DNA from: Franzmannia pantelleriensis
GTDB lineage: Bacteria > Pseudomonadota > Gammaproteobacteria > Pseudomonadales > Halomonadaceae
Assembly: GCF_900102875.1 (NCBI RefSeq)
Contig: NZ_FNGH01000002.1
Coordinates: 62,001 to 126,000, forward strand
Direction: 5' to 3'
DNA: 64,000 nt
Shown here piece after piece: positions 35,030 through 44,106 of the stretch. The notes below the pieces were generated by a model. It had not been told where the DNA came from, searched no databases, and was given only the letters and a program-made list of their open reading frames with translations. The position numbers and the translations under genes are program-made. Numbering within the stretch: position 1 is the first letter of the stretch; each line of letters opens with the position of its first letter.

Positions 35030-35668
35030 TCAGGTCATGGCGCTGGGCAGCGGGTATTTGGCCATTGCCGTTTCGATCTGCTGCATACTGCTGCGGTGAG
35101 CAGGGCGTTGCGCCAGGCGTTGCCAATAGTCCTCGAACTCAGGGCGCCGGTCGATGGTGCCAAACTGCATGCCCCAGCCGATGTGGCTGCCGACGTAGAT
35201 GTCCGCTGCCGAGAAGCGATCGGCGGCGATATGCCGTTTTTCCCGCACCGCATCGGCCAGCACATCCAGCACCGTTTCGAGTCGCCCGCATCCCAGCTGC
35301 ATCTCCTGGTCAGGGGTCATTTCCACATTGCAGCTGTTGAGGCCGATGGTGGCCTCGAGCGGCCCGGAAGCGAAGAACAGCCAGCGGTAGTAGTCGCCTC
35401 GCTCCGACGGCGGAGGAGCCAGGCCGGCCTCGGGAAAGGCGTCGGCAAGATAGGCGCAGATCGCCGCTGCCTCGGTTACTACCACGTCACCATGTCGAAT
35501 AGCCGGGACTTTGCCCATTGGGTTGATGGCCAGGTAGTCCGGGGCCTTCATCGACGTGCCGTATTCAAGATATTCCACTCGGTAGGGGACCCTGAGCTCT
35601 TCGAGCATCCAGTGCACGATGCCGCCGCGTGAGAAAGGGTTGGTGTAGAAGGTGATAGCTGCTGGCAT
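35030..35668 (-). CDS. glutathione S-transferase family protein
   Basis: 212 residues. N-terminal thioredoxin-like domain with FYTNPFSRGGIVHWMLEEL, NPMGKVPAI (cis-Pro) and VVTEAAAICAYLAD. The C-terminal all-helical domain has the FSAADIYVG turn. The Ser in the PFSRG segment is in the usual catalytic region. The ATG at 35668 is preceded by AGGAG. Probably detoxification. On the same strand, 62 bp after the YafY-type regulator gene, which may control it. Confidence 0.88.
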   Translation of the reverse strand: MPAAITFYTNPFSRGGIVHWMLEELRVPYRVEYLEYGTSMKAPDYLAINPMGKVPAIRHGDVVVTEAAAICAYLADAFPEAGLAPPPSERGDYYRWLFFASGPLEATIGLNSCNVEMTPDQEMQLGCGRLETVLDVLADAVREKRHIAADRFSAADIYVGSHIGWGMQFGTIDRRPEFEDYWQRLAQRPAHRSSMQQIETAMAKYPLPSAMT

Positions 35669-35730
35669 GATCGACTCCTGATAGCCATTGTGGGAGCTAC
35701 CAGCATAGGAGAATCTGCTGACAGATTTTG

Positions 35731-36420
35731 TCAGCAGGGTGCGTGAGAGCAGAGAGTCGCCAGCCATTCGCGTCGCAGTAGGTAGCGCCGGCGTGGGTAG
35801 CGTTCCGCTAACGGCGTGGCCGCAGCAATTCGGTCGGCGCGGAAGTGCCGATAGTCATGGCGTAGCTCACACCAGGCGGCGAGGATGCGGCTCGACTCGA
35901 AGAAGGTCAGGCTGATTGGCCAGACGGTGCGAGTCGATGCCCTGCCGGCTTCATCCTGATAGTCGATCTGCAGCTTGCGCTCCTCGCGAATGGCCTGACG
36001 GAGGTCGCGCAATGCGACAGTCTGGGGCTTATCCCAGCCAGGGCCGACCAGCAGCGCTTGATCCTCCAGGCGGGCATGCAGCTCGCGTGGCAGTACCGCC
36101 GAGACCTTCGCCAGCACCTCGCTAGCGGCAGCCGCCAATTCACTGTCTGCCCGACGCTCTACCCAGGTCAGTCCCAGTGCCAGGGCTTCCACCTCGTCGG
36201 CGGAAAACATCAGGGGTGGCAGCATGAAGTCTGGCTGGAGCACGTAACCCAAACCGGGCTCGCCGTCGATCTGGGCCCCGATCGCCTTGAGATCGGCGAT
36301 GTCGCGGTACAGGGTGCGCAGTGACACGCCCAACTGCTCGGCGAGCAGCTGGCCCCTCACCGGGCGCCGATGGTGGCGTAGCAGTTGCATCAGGTCGAAT
36401 AGACGCGTTGTGCGCGACAT
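35731..36420 (-). CDS. YafY-type HTH/WYL-domain transcriptional regulator
   Basis: 229 residues. N-terminal HTH (LLAEQLGVSLRTLYRDIADL) preceded by RLFDLMQLLRHHRRPV, then GYVLQPDFMLPPLMF and a C-terminal WYL-like region ending YRHFRADRIAA. Members sense small ligands or nucleic acid pieces. Located directly upstream of the GST gene on the same strand. Confidence 0.88.
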   Translation of the reverse strand: MSRTTRLFDLMQLLRHHRRPVRGQLLAEQLGVSLRTLYRDIADLKAIGAQIDGEPGLGYVLQPDFMLPPLMFSADEVEALALGLTWVERRADSELAAAASEVLAKVSAVLPRELHARLEDQALLVGPGWDKPQTVALRDLRQAIREERKLQIDYQDEAGRASTRTVWPISLTFFESSRILAAWCELRHDYRHFRADRIAAATPLAERYPRRRYLLRREWLATLCSHAPC

Positions 36421-36626
36421 GACGATCAGGGCTCCATTACCCGCTGGGTTGCTGAAGCAGCTTAGCCTTCTACGGCCACGATGGGCAGCTTGATCGTTTC
36501 ACAGCCCTGGTACGACACGCAGTCGGCTTGCAACACCTGGACAGCTTGATCCAGGACAATAATCATGGCCGCGGAGTATGGCCTGATGGCGTGGTGCCTT
36601 GTCTGACTTTGCAGAGGAGTTGCCAC

Positions 36627-37706
36627 ATGCCCGCCATGATGAAAGCCGCTATCTTCGTCGAGCCCGGTCGCATCGAGATCGACGACAAGCCGATCCCCGA
36701 GATCGGTCCTAATGACGCCCTGATGCGGGTGACCACCACCACCATCTGTGGCACCGACGTGCACATCCTCAAGGGCGAATACCCGGTGGAGCGCGGCCTG
36801 ACCATCGGGCACGAGCCGGTGGGGGTGATCGAGAAACTCGGTGCCAACGTCAAGGGTTACCGCGAAGGCCAGCGGGTGATCGCCGGGGCGATCTGCCCGA
36901 GCTTCACGTCGTATGCCTGCCAGGATGACTGCTGCGCCCAGGATGGCGGCCACCATGGCCACGGCTACAAGCCGATGGGTGGCTGGCGCTTCGGCAACAC
37001 CATCGACGGCGCCCAGGCCGAGTATCTGCTGGTACCCGACGCCCAGGCCAACCTCTCGCCGGTGCCCGACGGCCTGACGGATGAGCAGGTGCTGATGTGC
37101 CCCGACATCATGTCTACCGGTTTCGCCGGGGCTGAGTCCGCCGGCATCAAGATCGGCGATACGGTGGCGGTGTTCGCCCAGGGGCCGATCGGCCTTTGTG
37201 CCACCGCCGGCGCGCGGCTGCGCGGCGCAGGCCTGGTCATCGCCGTGGATGGGGTCGATGAGCGCCTGGCCATGGCCAAGCAGATGGGGGCCGACGTGAC
37301 TCTGGATTTTCGCAAGGTCGACGTGGTCGAGGAGATCCTCAAGCTGACCGGCGGACGCGGGGTGGACGCTGCTATCGAGGCGCTTGGCCTGCAGCAGACC
37401 TTTGAATCTGCACTGCGCGTGCTCAAGCCCGGTGGCACCCTGTCGAGCCTTGGTGTCTACTCCGAGGATCTGACCATCCCCCTGGGGGCCTTCTGCGCCG
37501 GCCTCGGCGATCACAAGATCGTCACCTCGCTGTGCCCCGGTGGCAAGGAGCGCATGCGCCGGCTGATGAGCATTATCGCCGCCGGCCGTCTCGATCTCGG
37601 TCCCATGGTCACCCACCGCTACGCGCTGGAGAATATCGTCGAGGCCTACGACTTGTTCTCCCATCAGCGTGACGGCGTGCTCAAGGTGGCGATTCAAGCG
37701 GGCTGA
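36627..37706 (+). CDS. zinc-dependent alcohol dehydrogenase (secondary-alcohol type)
   Basis: 359 residues. Catalytic zinc ligands Cys and His in TTICGTDVHIL and GHEPVGVIE. NAD(P) domain with AQGPIGLCATAGARL. The middle has a CCAQDGGHHGHGYKPMGGW insert instead of the four-Cys structural zinc lobe, which resembles bacterial secondary-alcohol (isopropanol-type) dehydrogenases. GAGGAG 8 nt before the ATG. Monogenic. This intact enzyme is unrelated to the YahK-type remnant at 27.8 kb. Confidence 0.88.
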   Translation: MPAMMKAAIFVEPGRIEIDDKPIPEIGPNDALMRVTTTTICGTDVHILKGEYPVERGLTIGHEPVGVIEKLGANVKGYREGQRVIAGAICPSFTSYACQDDCCAQDGGHHGHGYKPMGGWRFGNTIDGAQAEYLLVPDAQANLSPVPDGLTDEQVLMCPDIMSTGFAGAESAGIKIGDTVAVFAQGPIGLCATAGARLRGAGLVIAVDGVDERLAMAKQMGADVTLDFRKVDVVEEILKLTGGRGVDAAIEALGLQQTFESALRVLKPGGTLSSLGVYSEDLTIPLGAFCAGLGDHKIVTSLCPGGKERMRRLMSIIAAGRLDLGPMVTHRYALENIVEAYDLFSHQRDGVLKVAIQAG

Positions 37707-37729
37707 GGATACGCTGAGGCAATAGCGAA

Positions 37730-37750
37730 CGGGCGGCATGGTGCCGCCCG
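37730..37750 (+). terminator. hairpin after the alcohol dehydrogenase gene
   Basis: CGGGCGGCA (37730-37738) and TGCCGCCCG (37742-37750) form a perfect 9-bp stem with a 3-nt loop, 24 bp after the stop. No T-run follows, so termination strength is uncertain. Confidence 0.5.
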
Positions 37751-37963
37751 CTGACGGTTGGCCACCGCGTACTGTTTGGCCCGGCGGTGCAGTGCTACAC
37801 CGCGACCCATTCGATAGAAAGCGGTCTGGAAGCAGGCCGCCTCATCGACATCGGCGACGACTGCTGGCTCGGCAGCGGCAGCGTCGTCACTTAGGATATC
37901 CCCGCCGACGTTTTCGCCGCCGGCAACCCCTGCCGCGTTATCCGCCGGATCGTTAACTATTAA
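37751..37963 (+). pseudogene. decayed maltose O-acetyltransferase (Maa/LacA-type) remnant
   Basis: Reading from 37757 the strand encodes VGHRVLFGP, VQCYTATHSIESGLEAGRL, IDIGDDCWLGSGSVVT, then an amber stop at 37892, then DIPADVFAAGNPCRVIR to a TAA at 37961. This is the C-terminal left-handed helix part of a hexapeptide acetyltransferase. About 20 residues are missing between the WLG and GSVVT blocks, the usual Lys after SVVT is a stop, and the N-terminal half is absent. It fills the 324-bp gap before the LysR gene and marks the left edge of the AT-rich island. Confidence 0.8.
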
Positions 37964-38030
37964 AGCTTCACGGCTAGCTTCGGGATAAAATATTAATGGC
38001 TATGAAACATAATTAACTTGTAGGGAAGTG

Positions 38031-38924
38031 TTAATTTTTTGGCGTATAGATGCCGAATGGAGCGCTCAATTTAGCAAGCTCGTCGTGTAGGCATGCAACG
38101 ATATCCGACCGAGGACTGCTTAACTGCTCTGCAAGACCAATCTTTCTGTGCACTACCGGATCGCCAAACGGAAAATTAGGAAGTTCCATATGCGGCGAAT
38201 CTCGCAGAGCTGTATGGGGAGTGATTGAGACCCCTAAGCCTGATTCAACGCAGGCAATGAGTGCCGGTATGGTGTCAACCTCTATCAGTGAATTCAGATC
38301 AAGGCTCAGTTTTGAAAGTTCATCTTCGATAAGATGAGCTAAGGGTACGTTGCTCTGAAATCTTATGAACGGATGGGTTTTAAGTGCTGATATTGCATCA
38401 GTTGCGGCTGTGCTGGGCGGAGCAATAACTAATAGTGGTTCACTTATAAAGGGGTGCCAGCGTATCTTAGCTGGCATGCTGGCATGTTCTGCTACTATGG
38501 CCGCGTCAAGTTTTCCGGCAGCAACATCCCGGAGTAGTTCTTCGGACTTTCCGGTTCGCAACCGGATGCTTAGTTCTGGAAAGCTTCTGGTCAAAGTAGC
38601 AATAGCTCGCGGTAACAACCTAAAAATACTGCTGCGAACCGTTCCCAAAGAAAGCGTTCCAGCGAGCTCTCGACCCGATATGGTAGTCAAGGCCTTGTTG
38701 CTAATGAGAACCATCTCCTTGGCCGCGCTAAGAAGAATAAGCCCTCGTGCATTCAGCGTGGTCGGCCTAGCAGAGCGGTCAAAAATGGCGATATCAAGCT
38801 CACTCTCCAGAGCTGCCATTTGTTGGCTGACTGCGGACGGAGTCAGGTGCACTGCCTCAGCAGCGCGCGAAAAACTGCCCTCTTCTGCAATGGCAATCAA
38901 GGTCCTGAGCTGACGGAAATCCAT
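38031..38924 (-). CDS. LysR-family regulator of the tct island
   Basis: 297 residues. HTH with FSRAAEAVHLTPSAVSQQMA after MDFRQLRTLIAIAEEG. Start set at 38924, where the LysR N terminus begins. Divergent from tctC by 165 bp with a clear inverted repeat in between, so it most likely controls the tctCBA and downstream catabolic genes. Codon use is AT-rich like the rest of the island. Confidence 0.88.
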   Translation of the reverse strand: MDFRQLRTLIAIAEEGSFSRAAEAVHLTPSAVSQQMAALESELDIAIFDRSARPTTLNARGLILLSAAKEMVLISNKALTTISGRELAGTLSLGTVRSSIFRLLPRAIATLTRSFPELSIRLRTGKSEELLRDVAAGKLDAAIVAEHASMPAKIRWHPFISEPLLVIAPPSTAATDAISALKTHPFIRFQSNVPLAHLIEDELSKLSLDLNSLIEVDTIPALIACVESGLGVSITPHTALRDSPHMELPNFPFGDPVVHRKIGLAEQLSSPRSDIVACLHDELAKLSAPFGIYTPKN

Positions 38925-38975
38925 GGTGGCTTGCCTCCTCTGCAGCATGTTAAGGAAATCTGTTGCTAAAATGAA

Positions 38976-39003
38976 GCACATTTCGCTTTACTACACAATG
39001 TGC
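38976..39003. promoter_or_regulatory. candidate LysR operator between the regulator and tctC
   Basis: Inverted repeat GCACATT (38976-38982) and AATGTGC (38997-39003) with a 14-bp AT-rich spacer, located in the divergent gap. Arm length and spacing fit a LysR recognition site, though the classical T-N11-A form is not exact. Confidence 0.5.
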
Positions 39004-39089
39004 GGGCTCTAGGTTGGGAGTGGAGGCAGCCGGACCTTGAGGTTCGTGCAAATTTTGACTATCACAATAAGCCCAATACAGAGGACGCC

Positions 39090-40073
39090 ATGAAAGTGAA
39101 TGCTAATAGCATAATGCCTGCTGCAGCTATCGCTGCTTTGCTCGTTGCGCCAATGTCTTCAGCAATTGCGGATAATGCCTATCCAGATAGTCCCGTTTCT
39201 GTCGTGGTTCATACCACAGCTGGTGGGTCGACTGATGTGCTTGCTCGCTTGGTATTTCGTCAGCTCGAAAACCACACAGGCGCGACTTTCGTCGTAGAAA
39301 ACCACCCTGGAGCGGGTGGCCAAATTGGCTATACACGCCTAGCTCATGCTGAACCAGACGGTTACACTCTCGGCACCATCACTACGATGTCAATTATTAC
39401 TCATGAGTTAACCCGAAGTGGGGTGACCTATACTTATGAAGACAACTTCCGGCCCGTCGCCCAAATGGTTCTTGATCCATCAGTACTAGTTGTTCGTGAA
39501 GATAGCCCTTATGAGACACTGGAAGAGTTGGTTGAGGGATCTCAGGAAGATGGGCCACTAAGTTGGGGCGGAACTTTTTTATATGGTGCGCATCATGTTC
39601 ATGCTTTGTTATTAGGTGAAAAAACTGGAGTTTCATACGACTATGTGCCGTTTGATGGGGCTTCTGAGTCTCGTGCTGCCCTATTAGGTGGCCATATAGA
39701 TATGGCGGCAGGTGGGTTTTCAGAATTTGCTTCGCTGGCTGATGATGGTGAGGTTCGTATTCTAGCATCAGGTGGTACAGAACGTTGGGCCGATTATCCA
39801 GACGTTCCAACATACAGTGAGCTAGGGTATGACATAGTGCTGGGCTCGAATCGTGGTTTTGGCGTGCCTAGTGGAACCCCTGATGACGTCGTAGAGTGGT
39901 TGCAAAAAAACATTGAAGAAGTCATAGAAACCGAGGCTTTTCAGGAAGAAGCTGCTCGTTTAGGGCTTGCCCCTTCCCTATCATATATGAGCGGTGATGA
40001 GTTCCATTCTTACCTTCTTGACCTTCAAGACCTAATGCGCTCTATCCTTCCAGAAGAAGAGATGGTCGAATAG
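39090..40073 (+). CDS. tctC: TctC-type substrate-binding protein of a tripartite tricarboxylate transporter
   Basis: 327 residues. A signal peptide (to about AIA, residue 23) precedes YPDSPVSVVVHTTAGGSTD, the N-terminal TctC motif. VVENHPGAGGQIGYTRL and PDGYTLGT follow, and the C-terminal SGTPDDVVEWL helix start is conserved. Periplasmic high-affinity binder of a carboxylate. GAGGA precedes the ATG at 39090. It is separated from tctB by a terminator-like hairpin. Confidence 0.92.
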   Translation: MKVNANSIMPAAAIAALLVAPMSSAIADNAYPDSPVSVVVHTTAGGSTDVLARLVFRQLENHTGATFVVENHPGAGGQIGYTRLAHAEPDGYTLGTITTMSIITHELTRSGVTYTYEDNFRPVAQMVLDPSVLVVREDSPYETLEELVEGSQEDGPLSWGGTFLYGAHHVHALLLGEKTGVSYDYVPFDGASESRAALLGGHIDMAAGGFSEFASLADDGEVRILASGGTERWADYPDVPTYSELGYDIVLGSNRGFGVPSGTPDDVVEWLQKNIEEVIETEAFQEEAARLGLAPSLSYMSGDEFHSYLLDLQDLMRSILPEEEMVE

Positions 40074-40083
40074 GAATATAAAC

Positions 40084-40115
40084 GAGGTCAGCTTGTTTCC
40101 TGGCTGACCTCTTTT
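40084..40115 (+). terminator. intra-operon terminator between tctC and tctB
   Basis: GAGGTCAGC (40084-40092) and GCTGACCTC (40103-40111) make a perfect 9-bp stem with a 10-nt loop followed by TTTT (40112-40115). Partial read-through would leave extra tctC transcript relative to the membrane genes. Confidence 0.75.
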
Positions 40116-40131
40116 AATGTGGGGGTTGACG

Positions 40132-40584
40132 ATGCTTAGTTTTCCACGATATCGCATTGAGTTATGCGTCATAGTTGCTGTTCTTGTTTTTTCCCTTTGG
40201 GCTCTTCTGGAAGCAAACACGATGACGGGCAGTGCTTCAAACTTTCCGAGCATGATGGCCCTTTCTGCTGCGTGTTTTTCATTGTTATCTTTGGTTAGAG
40301 TTTGGAAGGTACGTGGAAAGGATGCGGAAGAAGTCTCGCTGTCATTTTCTTCCCTGCTGCGTATTTTAGGCTTTGTGGGGGCAACAGTCCTGTTCGTTAT
40401 AAGCCTAAACCCTCTTGGCTTTGAGTTGGCTGGCAGCATGTTATTGCTGATTGGTATGGCGCTACTCGATTGGAGGGTCGCGCTCCGCTATTGGTGGATA
40501 GCAGTCTTGCTGCCGATGTTCTTGGGAGTTGTGTTTAGGCTGGGGCTTCAGCTCAGACTTCCTTCCTCTTGGCCAATATTTTAA
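40132..40584 (+). CDS. tctB: TctB small membrane subunit
   Basis: About 150 residues with four hydrophobic helices. The first helix begins directly after MLSFPRYRIEL. TctB proteins share little sequence but always have this size and topology between tctC and tctA. I use the ATG at 40132 with a GGGGG site upstream. The in-frame ATG at 40117 lies just after the terminator T-run and is less likely. Confidence 0.85.
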   Translation: MLSFPRYRIELCVIVAVLVFSLWALLEANTMTGSASNFPSMMALSAACFSLLSLVRVWKVRGKDAEEVSLSFSSLLRILGFVGATVLFVISLNPLGFELAGSMLLLIGMALLDWRVALRYWWIAVLLPMFLGVVFRLGLQLRLPSSWPIF

Positions 40585-40595
40585 TCGCGGGGCTG

Positions 40596-42116
40596 ATGAT
40601 GGATTTATTAAATGGCGTTTTAAATCTAGCGCATCCTATTGTTTTTCTTGCTATGGCTGTTGGTGTAGCATGGGGGATCATATGTGGTGCGCTTCCAGGG
40701 CTGGGTGCCACGCTAGGTATAGCATTACTTATCCCCTTTACTTATGGGGTTGATCCCAATGTCGCCTTGCCTATGCTAGCAGGTGTGTATGCTGGTTCAA
40801 TTTATGGTGGAGGAATTACAGCTATACTTTTGGGGGTGCCAGGGACCTCTGCGGACGCGGCCACAGTTTTCGACGGTCATCCAATGGCTAAAAAAGGCAT
40901 GGCTAATAAGGCGTTAACAGCATCCGTTACGGCGTCCGCTGTTGGGGGAATGATAAGTGCTTTAGCATTGCTGTTACTTGCTCCTCCGCTTGCTCGCTTT
41001 TCTTTGGCTTTTGGCCCCCATGAATATTTCCTGATAGCAATATTCGGTCTGACGGTTATTGCCGCTCTCGCCCCTACATCAATAATACTCGGTCTAATGG
41101 GCGGGGCGCTAGGATTGTTACTGGGAACCGTAGGTATTGACCCAATTGTAGGTGATATGCGTTATACCTTTGGCCAAGTGCCTTTATATGATGGTTTGCC
41201 ACTGATCCCGATGCTGCTAGGCTTGTTTGCATTCCCGCGTGCATTGGAATTAGGCCTGGATGTCATTCAAGGTCGCGCTAAAACACTGTCTAGTGCTGGT
41301 TCTTCTAGCAATGGTGGTCCCAAAATATCCTGGGCAGAAATGTGGAGTTCTCGACGTACTTATATTCGCTCTTCACTGCTTGGTACCTTAATTGGTATTA
41401 TCCCAGGCGCTGGTGCTAATATTGCTTGCTTTGTTGGCTATGCTGCTGCAAAACGCGCATCAAAAGACCCGCGCTCGTTCGGAACTGGAAATCCAGATGG
41501 TGTCATTGCCTCTGAGTCTTCAAATAATGGGACCTGCAGTGCTTCGCTGGTACCACTACTTACGCTGTCTCTCCCTGGAAGCCCAACGGCTGCAGTTATA
41601 CTGGGTGCTTTGATGATTCATGGCATGACCCCAGGAGCCGAGTTGTTTACTCGTCATGCTGAGACGACATACACATTCATTGCGGCTGGCTTCTTTTGTA
41701 ATGTAATCATGTTGGGCATGGGGTGGTATGGAAGTAGATGGTTTGGCTCTATTGTCCGTATTCCAACAGCAATTCTGGCACCTGCTATGTTGCTTATTGC
41801 CTTTGTCGGAGCCTATGCAGCGCGTCAGCAAGTGTTTGACATTGGTTTAATGGTGACGATCGGGCTAGTTGCAATCTGGCTTGCCAAAGTAGGTGTGCCC
41901 ATAGCCGCAGTATTGCTTGGCGCTATTCTTGGTCCCATGGCGGAAGCAGGCCTGCGGCGTGCAATGGTGATAAGTGGTGGCGACCCGTTGTCATTTTTTA
42001 CACGCCCGCTTTCCGTAGTGCTGATTATACTCACGGTGCTGGCGATCTTCGCCGGCTGGCAGATGACTAAACGCATGAAAGTGCTAGAAGAGTCTGTGTC
42101 TGTCGAAAAAAGCTAG
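40596..42116 (+). CDS. tctA: TctA large membrane subunit
   Basis: About 506 residues with about twelve helices. Both TctA loop motifs are present: GALPGLGATLGIALLIPFTYG (N-terminal half, residues ~30-50) and IPGAGANIACFVGYAAAKR in the second half. AGVYAGSIYGGGITAILLGVPG also matches the family. It forms the proton- or sodium-coupled channel for the carboxylate delivered by TctC. Start chosen at ATG 40596; an adjacent ATG at 40599 is equally possible. It begins 11 bp after the tctB stop. Confidence 0.92.
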   Translation: MMDLLNGVLNLAHPIVFLAMAVGVAWGIICGALPGLGATLGIALLIPFTYGVDPNVALPMLAGVYAGSIYGGGITAILLGVPGTSADAATVFDGHPMAKKGMANKALTASVTASAVGGMISALALLLLAPPLARFSLAFGPHEYFLIAIFGLTVIAALAPTSIILGLMGGALGLLLGTVGIDPIVGDMRYTFGQVPLYDGLPLIPMLLGLFAFPRALELGLDVIQGRAKTLSSAGSSSNGGPKISWAEMWSSRRTYIRSSLLGTLIGIIPGAGANIACFVGYAAAKRASKDPRSFGTGNPDGVIASESSNNGTCSASLVPLLTLSLPGSPTAAVILGALMIHGMTPGAELFTRHAETTYTFIAAGFFCNVIMLGMGWYGSRWFGSIVRIPTAILAPAMLLIAFVGAYAARQQVFDIGLMVTIGLVAIWLAKVGVPIAAVLLGAILGPMAEAGLRRAMVISGGDPLSFFTRPLSVVLIILTVLAIFAGWQMTKRMKVLEESVSVEKS

Positions 42117-42173
42117 CCGTTCGATGTTGCTGTTGAAGTTTACTTGACTGCAATCACAGGGTGGTAGGTGGTC

Positions 42174-42193
42174 ATATGGCGAGGCCATATTTC
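42174..42193 (+). terminator. hairpin after tctA
   Basis: ATATGGC (42174-42180) and GCCATAT (42184-42190) with loop GAG, followed by TTT, lie 57 bp after the tctA stop. A weak but plausible terminator. The rest of the 267-bp gap up to 42383 holds AT-rich sequence with no gene I can recognise, and probably the promoter of the dehydrogenase gene. Confidence 0.45.
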
Positions 42194-42383
42194 GTTACTC
42201 GATAGATGTCATTAAATGTTTGGTTGGTCACGCTTGGTGGCTGCGTAAAATTTGATTAAACGTCTTCGTTAAGACCTTCTTGATTGGTTGAATAAAACAT
42301 TCGACTTACAGGCGTCAGGGCGTCCTGTATGTTTGAAGTGTGGGTTGGCTTTGTGATTTTTCTTTTATGAAGAGATATTTGTG

Positions 42384-43370
42384 ATGAATGGGGGATTGAA
42401 ATTGTTGGCTGATAAGACGATACTCGTGACAGGTCCAAACCTAGCGGAGCAAGCATGTACTATAGCTGATGAGGCTGGTTATAAGATTGTTTGCTCTCCT
42501 CCTTATCCTGATGAGAACACGCTTTTAAGTTACATTGAGCGCCATGATCCAGTAGCTATTATTTCAAGAATGGGGAAGATTACGGATGCGGCCTTAAAAT
42601 CAGGAAAATCCCTAAAGGTGATATCCAAGCATGGTGCAGGTGTAGATAATATTGATGTCAATGCTGCTACCAGGCGAGGAGTGAAGGTTATGCGTGCTCC
42701 TGGAGCGAATGCAGTTTCTGTGGCTGAGCATACTCTTGCATTGATGCTGGCTACTATTAAGCGACTCATTCCTTTGGATGCCAGTATGCGCAACGGGCAC
42801 TGGGAAAAGGCAAGTTTTCTTGGGCGTGAAGTGGCTGGCATGCGCTTAGGGTTGATTGGTGGTGGGGCCATTGCTGTAGAGACGTTAAAAATGGCCAAGG
42901 GGTTGGGTCTTAAGGTTTCAGTTTATGACCCATTTGTCTCTGAAGAATATATATGTTCCCTAGGTGCCGCTTGTGTAAAAGATCTGGATGCTTTGTTTCG
43001 CTGTTCTGATGTGATCAGCCTTCACTGCCCTCATACCAATGAAAGCCACCATATTCTAGATTCCAGAACCATTGGGCTTATGCCCCGTGGTAGCTATGTG
43101 ATCAATACGTCTCGTGGGGGGTTGATCGATGAAGAAGCCTTGGCAGTCGCTCTAGATAATGACCATATTGCAGGGGCAGGTCTAGATACATTTGAGGATG
43201 AGCCTCCCAAGGATATTACATCGCTTATGCGCTCTGAAAAAGTTGTATTAAGTCCTCACGTGGCAGGTGTTACTGAAGAAGCGGGCTCTCGAGTTGGGGT
43301 GTTGGCGGTTAGTGGAGTTGTTGACTATTTGGACGGTAAACATATAGAAGATGACCGGATGGTTAACTAG
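42384..43370 (+). CDS. D-isomer-specific 2-hydroxyacid dehydrogenase
   Basis: 328 residues. Substrate-domain VISKHGAGVDNIDVNAATRRG and NAD domain LGLIGGGAIAVE (GxGxxG replaced by GGGAIA). Catalytic residues appear in NTSRGGLIDEEAL (Arg), the Glu of DTFEDEPP and His in LSPHVAG. It interconverts a 2-hydroxyacid and a 2-oxoacid. It sits between the carboxylate importer and an RraA-like aldolase, so it likely oxidises or reduces the imported compound. ATG at 42384, with a GTG directly before it. Confidence 0.9.
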   Translation: MNGGLKLLADKTILVTGPNLAEQACTIADEAGYKIVCSPPYPDENTLLSYIERHDPVAIISRMGKITDAALKSGKSLKVISKHGAGVDNIDVNAATRRGVKVMRAPGANAVSVAEHTLALMLATIKRLIPLDASMRNGHWEKASFLGREVAGMRLGLIGGGAIAVETLKMAKGLGLKVSVYDPFVSEEYICSLGAACVKDLDALFRCSDVISLHCPHTNESHHILDSRTIGLMPRGSYVINTSRGGLIDEEALAVALDNDHIAGAGLDTFEDEPPKDITSLMRSEKVVLSPHVAGVTEEAGSRVGVLAVSGVVDYLDGKHIEDDRMVN

Positions 43371-43431
43371 ATTCTAGCATGTGGGTTTTGTCGTGGTGTT
43401 TATTTAAATTTAACATTAGAAGGTGGTTGTG

Positions 43432-44106
43432 ATGACACTGGGTAATCGTATCCTTGCGCGCCAAAAAATTGTCAGTCAAGACATGGTAGAAAAGTATAGG
43501 GAGCTTCCTGTTGCTAACGTTAGCGACTGCATGTCGAGAATGTTTGCGGGCGGGAATAATATCAGGCCGTTGCATAATGAAGGGGGCCTTGCTGGACCTG
43601 CGCTTACCGTACGTTGTCGGCCAGGCGATAATCTCTTTCTGCATAAAGCAATTGATCTTGCGCAGCCGGGCGATGTTATCGTCTGTGATGGCGGTGGTGA
43701 TCTCACTAACGCACTGATGGGAGAGCTTATGCTGATTTATGCTGCTAAGCGTGGCGTTGCTGGCTTCGTTCTGAATGGTGCCGTGCGTGATGTAGAGGCA
43801 ATTCGGGAGTTTAATCTTCCACTGTTTGCGGCGGGTGTTACTCATCGTGGGCCCTATAAAAATGGCCCGGGAGAGGTTAATGTTCCTGTCAACTTTGGAG
43901 GGATGATAATCGAGCCTGGTGACTTAGTGCTAGGCGATAGCGATGGCGTGTTGTCGGTTCCCTACGACAGTTTAGATGAGGTTTTGGCCCAGGCCAAGAG
44001 CAAGCAGGAAGCGGAAAATAAGCAGATGTCCGAAATCCACTCGGGTACTGTCGACCGCTCTTGGGTTGATCAAACACTAAAGGTATCTGGGTGTCAGATG
44101 TCCTAA
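43432..44106 (+). CDS. RraA-like/4-hydroxy-4-methyl-2-oxoglutarate aldolase-type protein
   Basis: 224 residues. Family motifs: VANVSDCMSRMF, PGDVIVCDGGG, GFVLNGAVRDV and GDLVLGDSDGV, with the Arg-Asp pair of NGAVRD that binds substrate and metal in HMG aldolases. Members cleave branched hydroxy-oxo dicarboxylates or decarboxylate oxaloacetate. Start taken at ATG 43432 with GAAGG upstream. Probably the terminal step of the pathway fed by tctCBA. AT-rich codon use shared with the island. Confidence 0.88.
   Translation: MTLGNRILARQKIVSQDMVEKYRELPVANVSDCMSRMFAGGNNIRPLHNEGGLAGPALTVRCRPGDNLFLHKAIDLAQPGDVIVCDGGGDLTNALMGELMLIYAAKRGVAGFVLNGAVRDVEAIREFNLPLFAAGVTHRGPYKNGPGEVNVPVNFGGMIIEPGDLVLGDSDGVLSVPYDSLDEVLAQAKSKQEAENKQMSEIHSGTVDRSWVDQTLKVSGCQMS

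Noticed and set aside
36462-36566. 34-codon minus-strand frame starting MIIVLDQAVQVLQ and ending LPIVAVEG
   Set aside because: It looks protein-like and could be a gene scrap between the YafY-type regulator and the alcohol dehydrogenase, but I recognise no family and see no clear ribosome-binding site.
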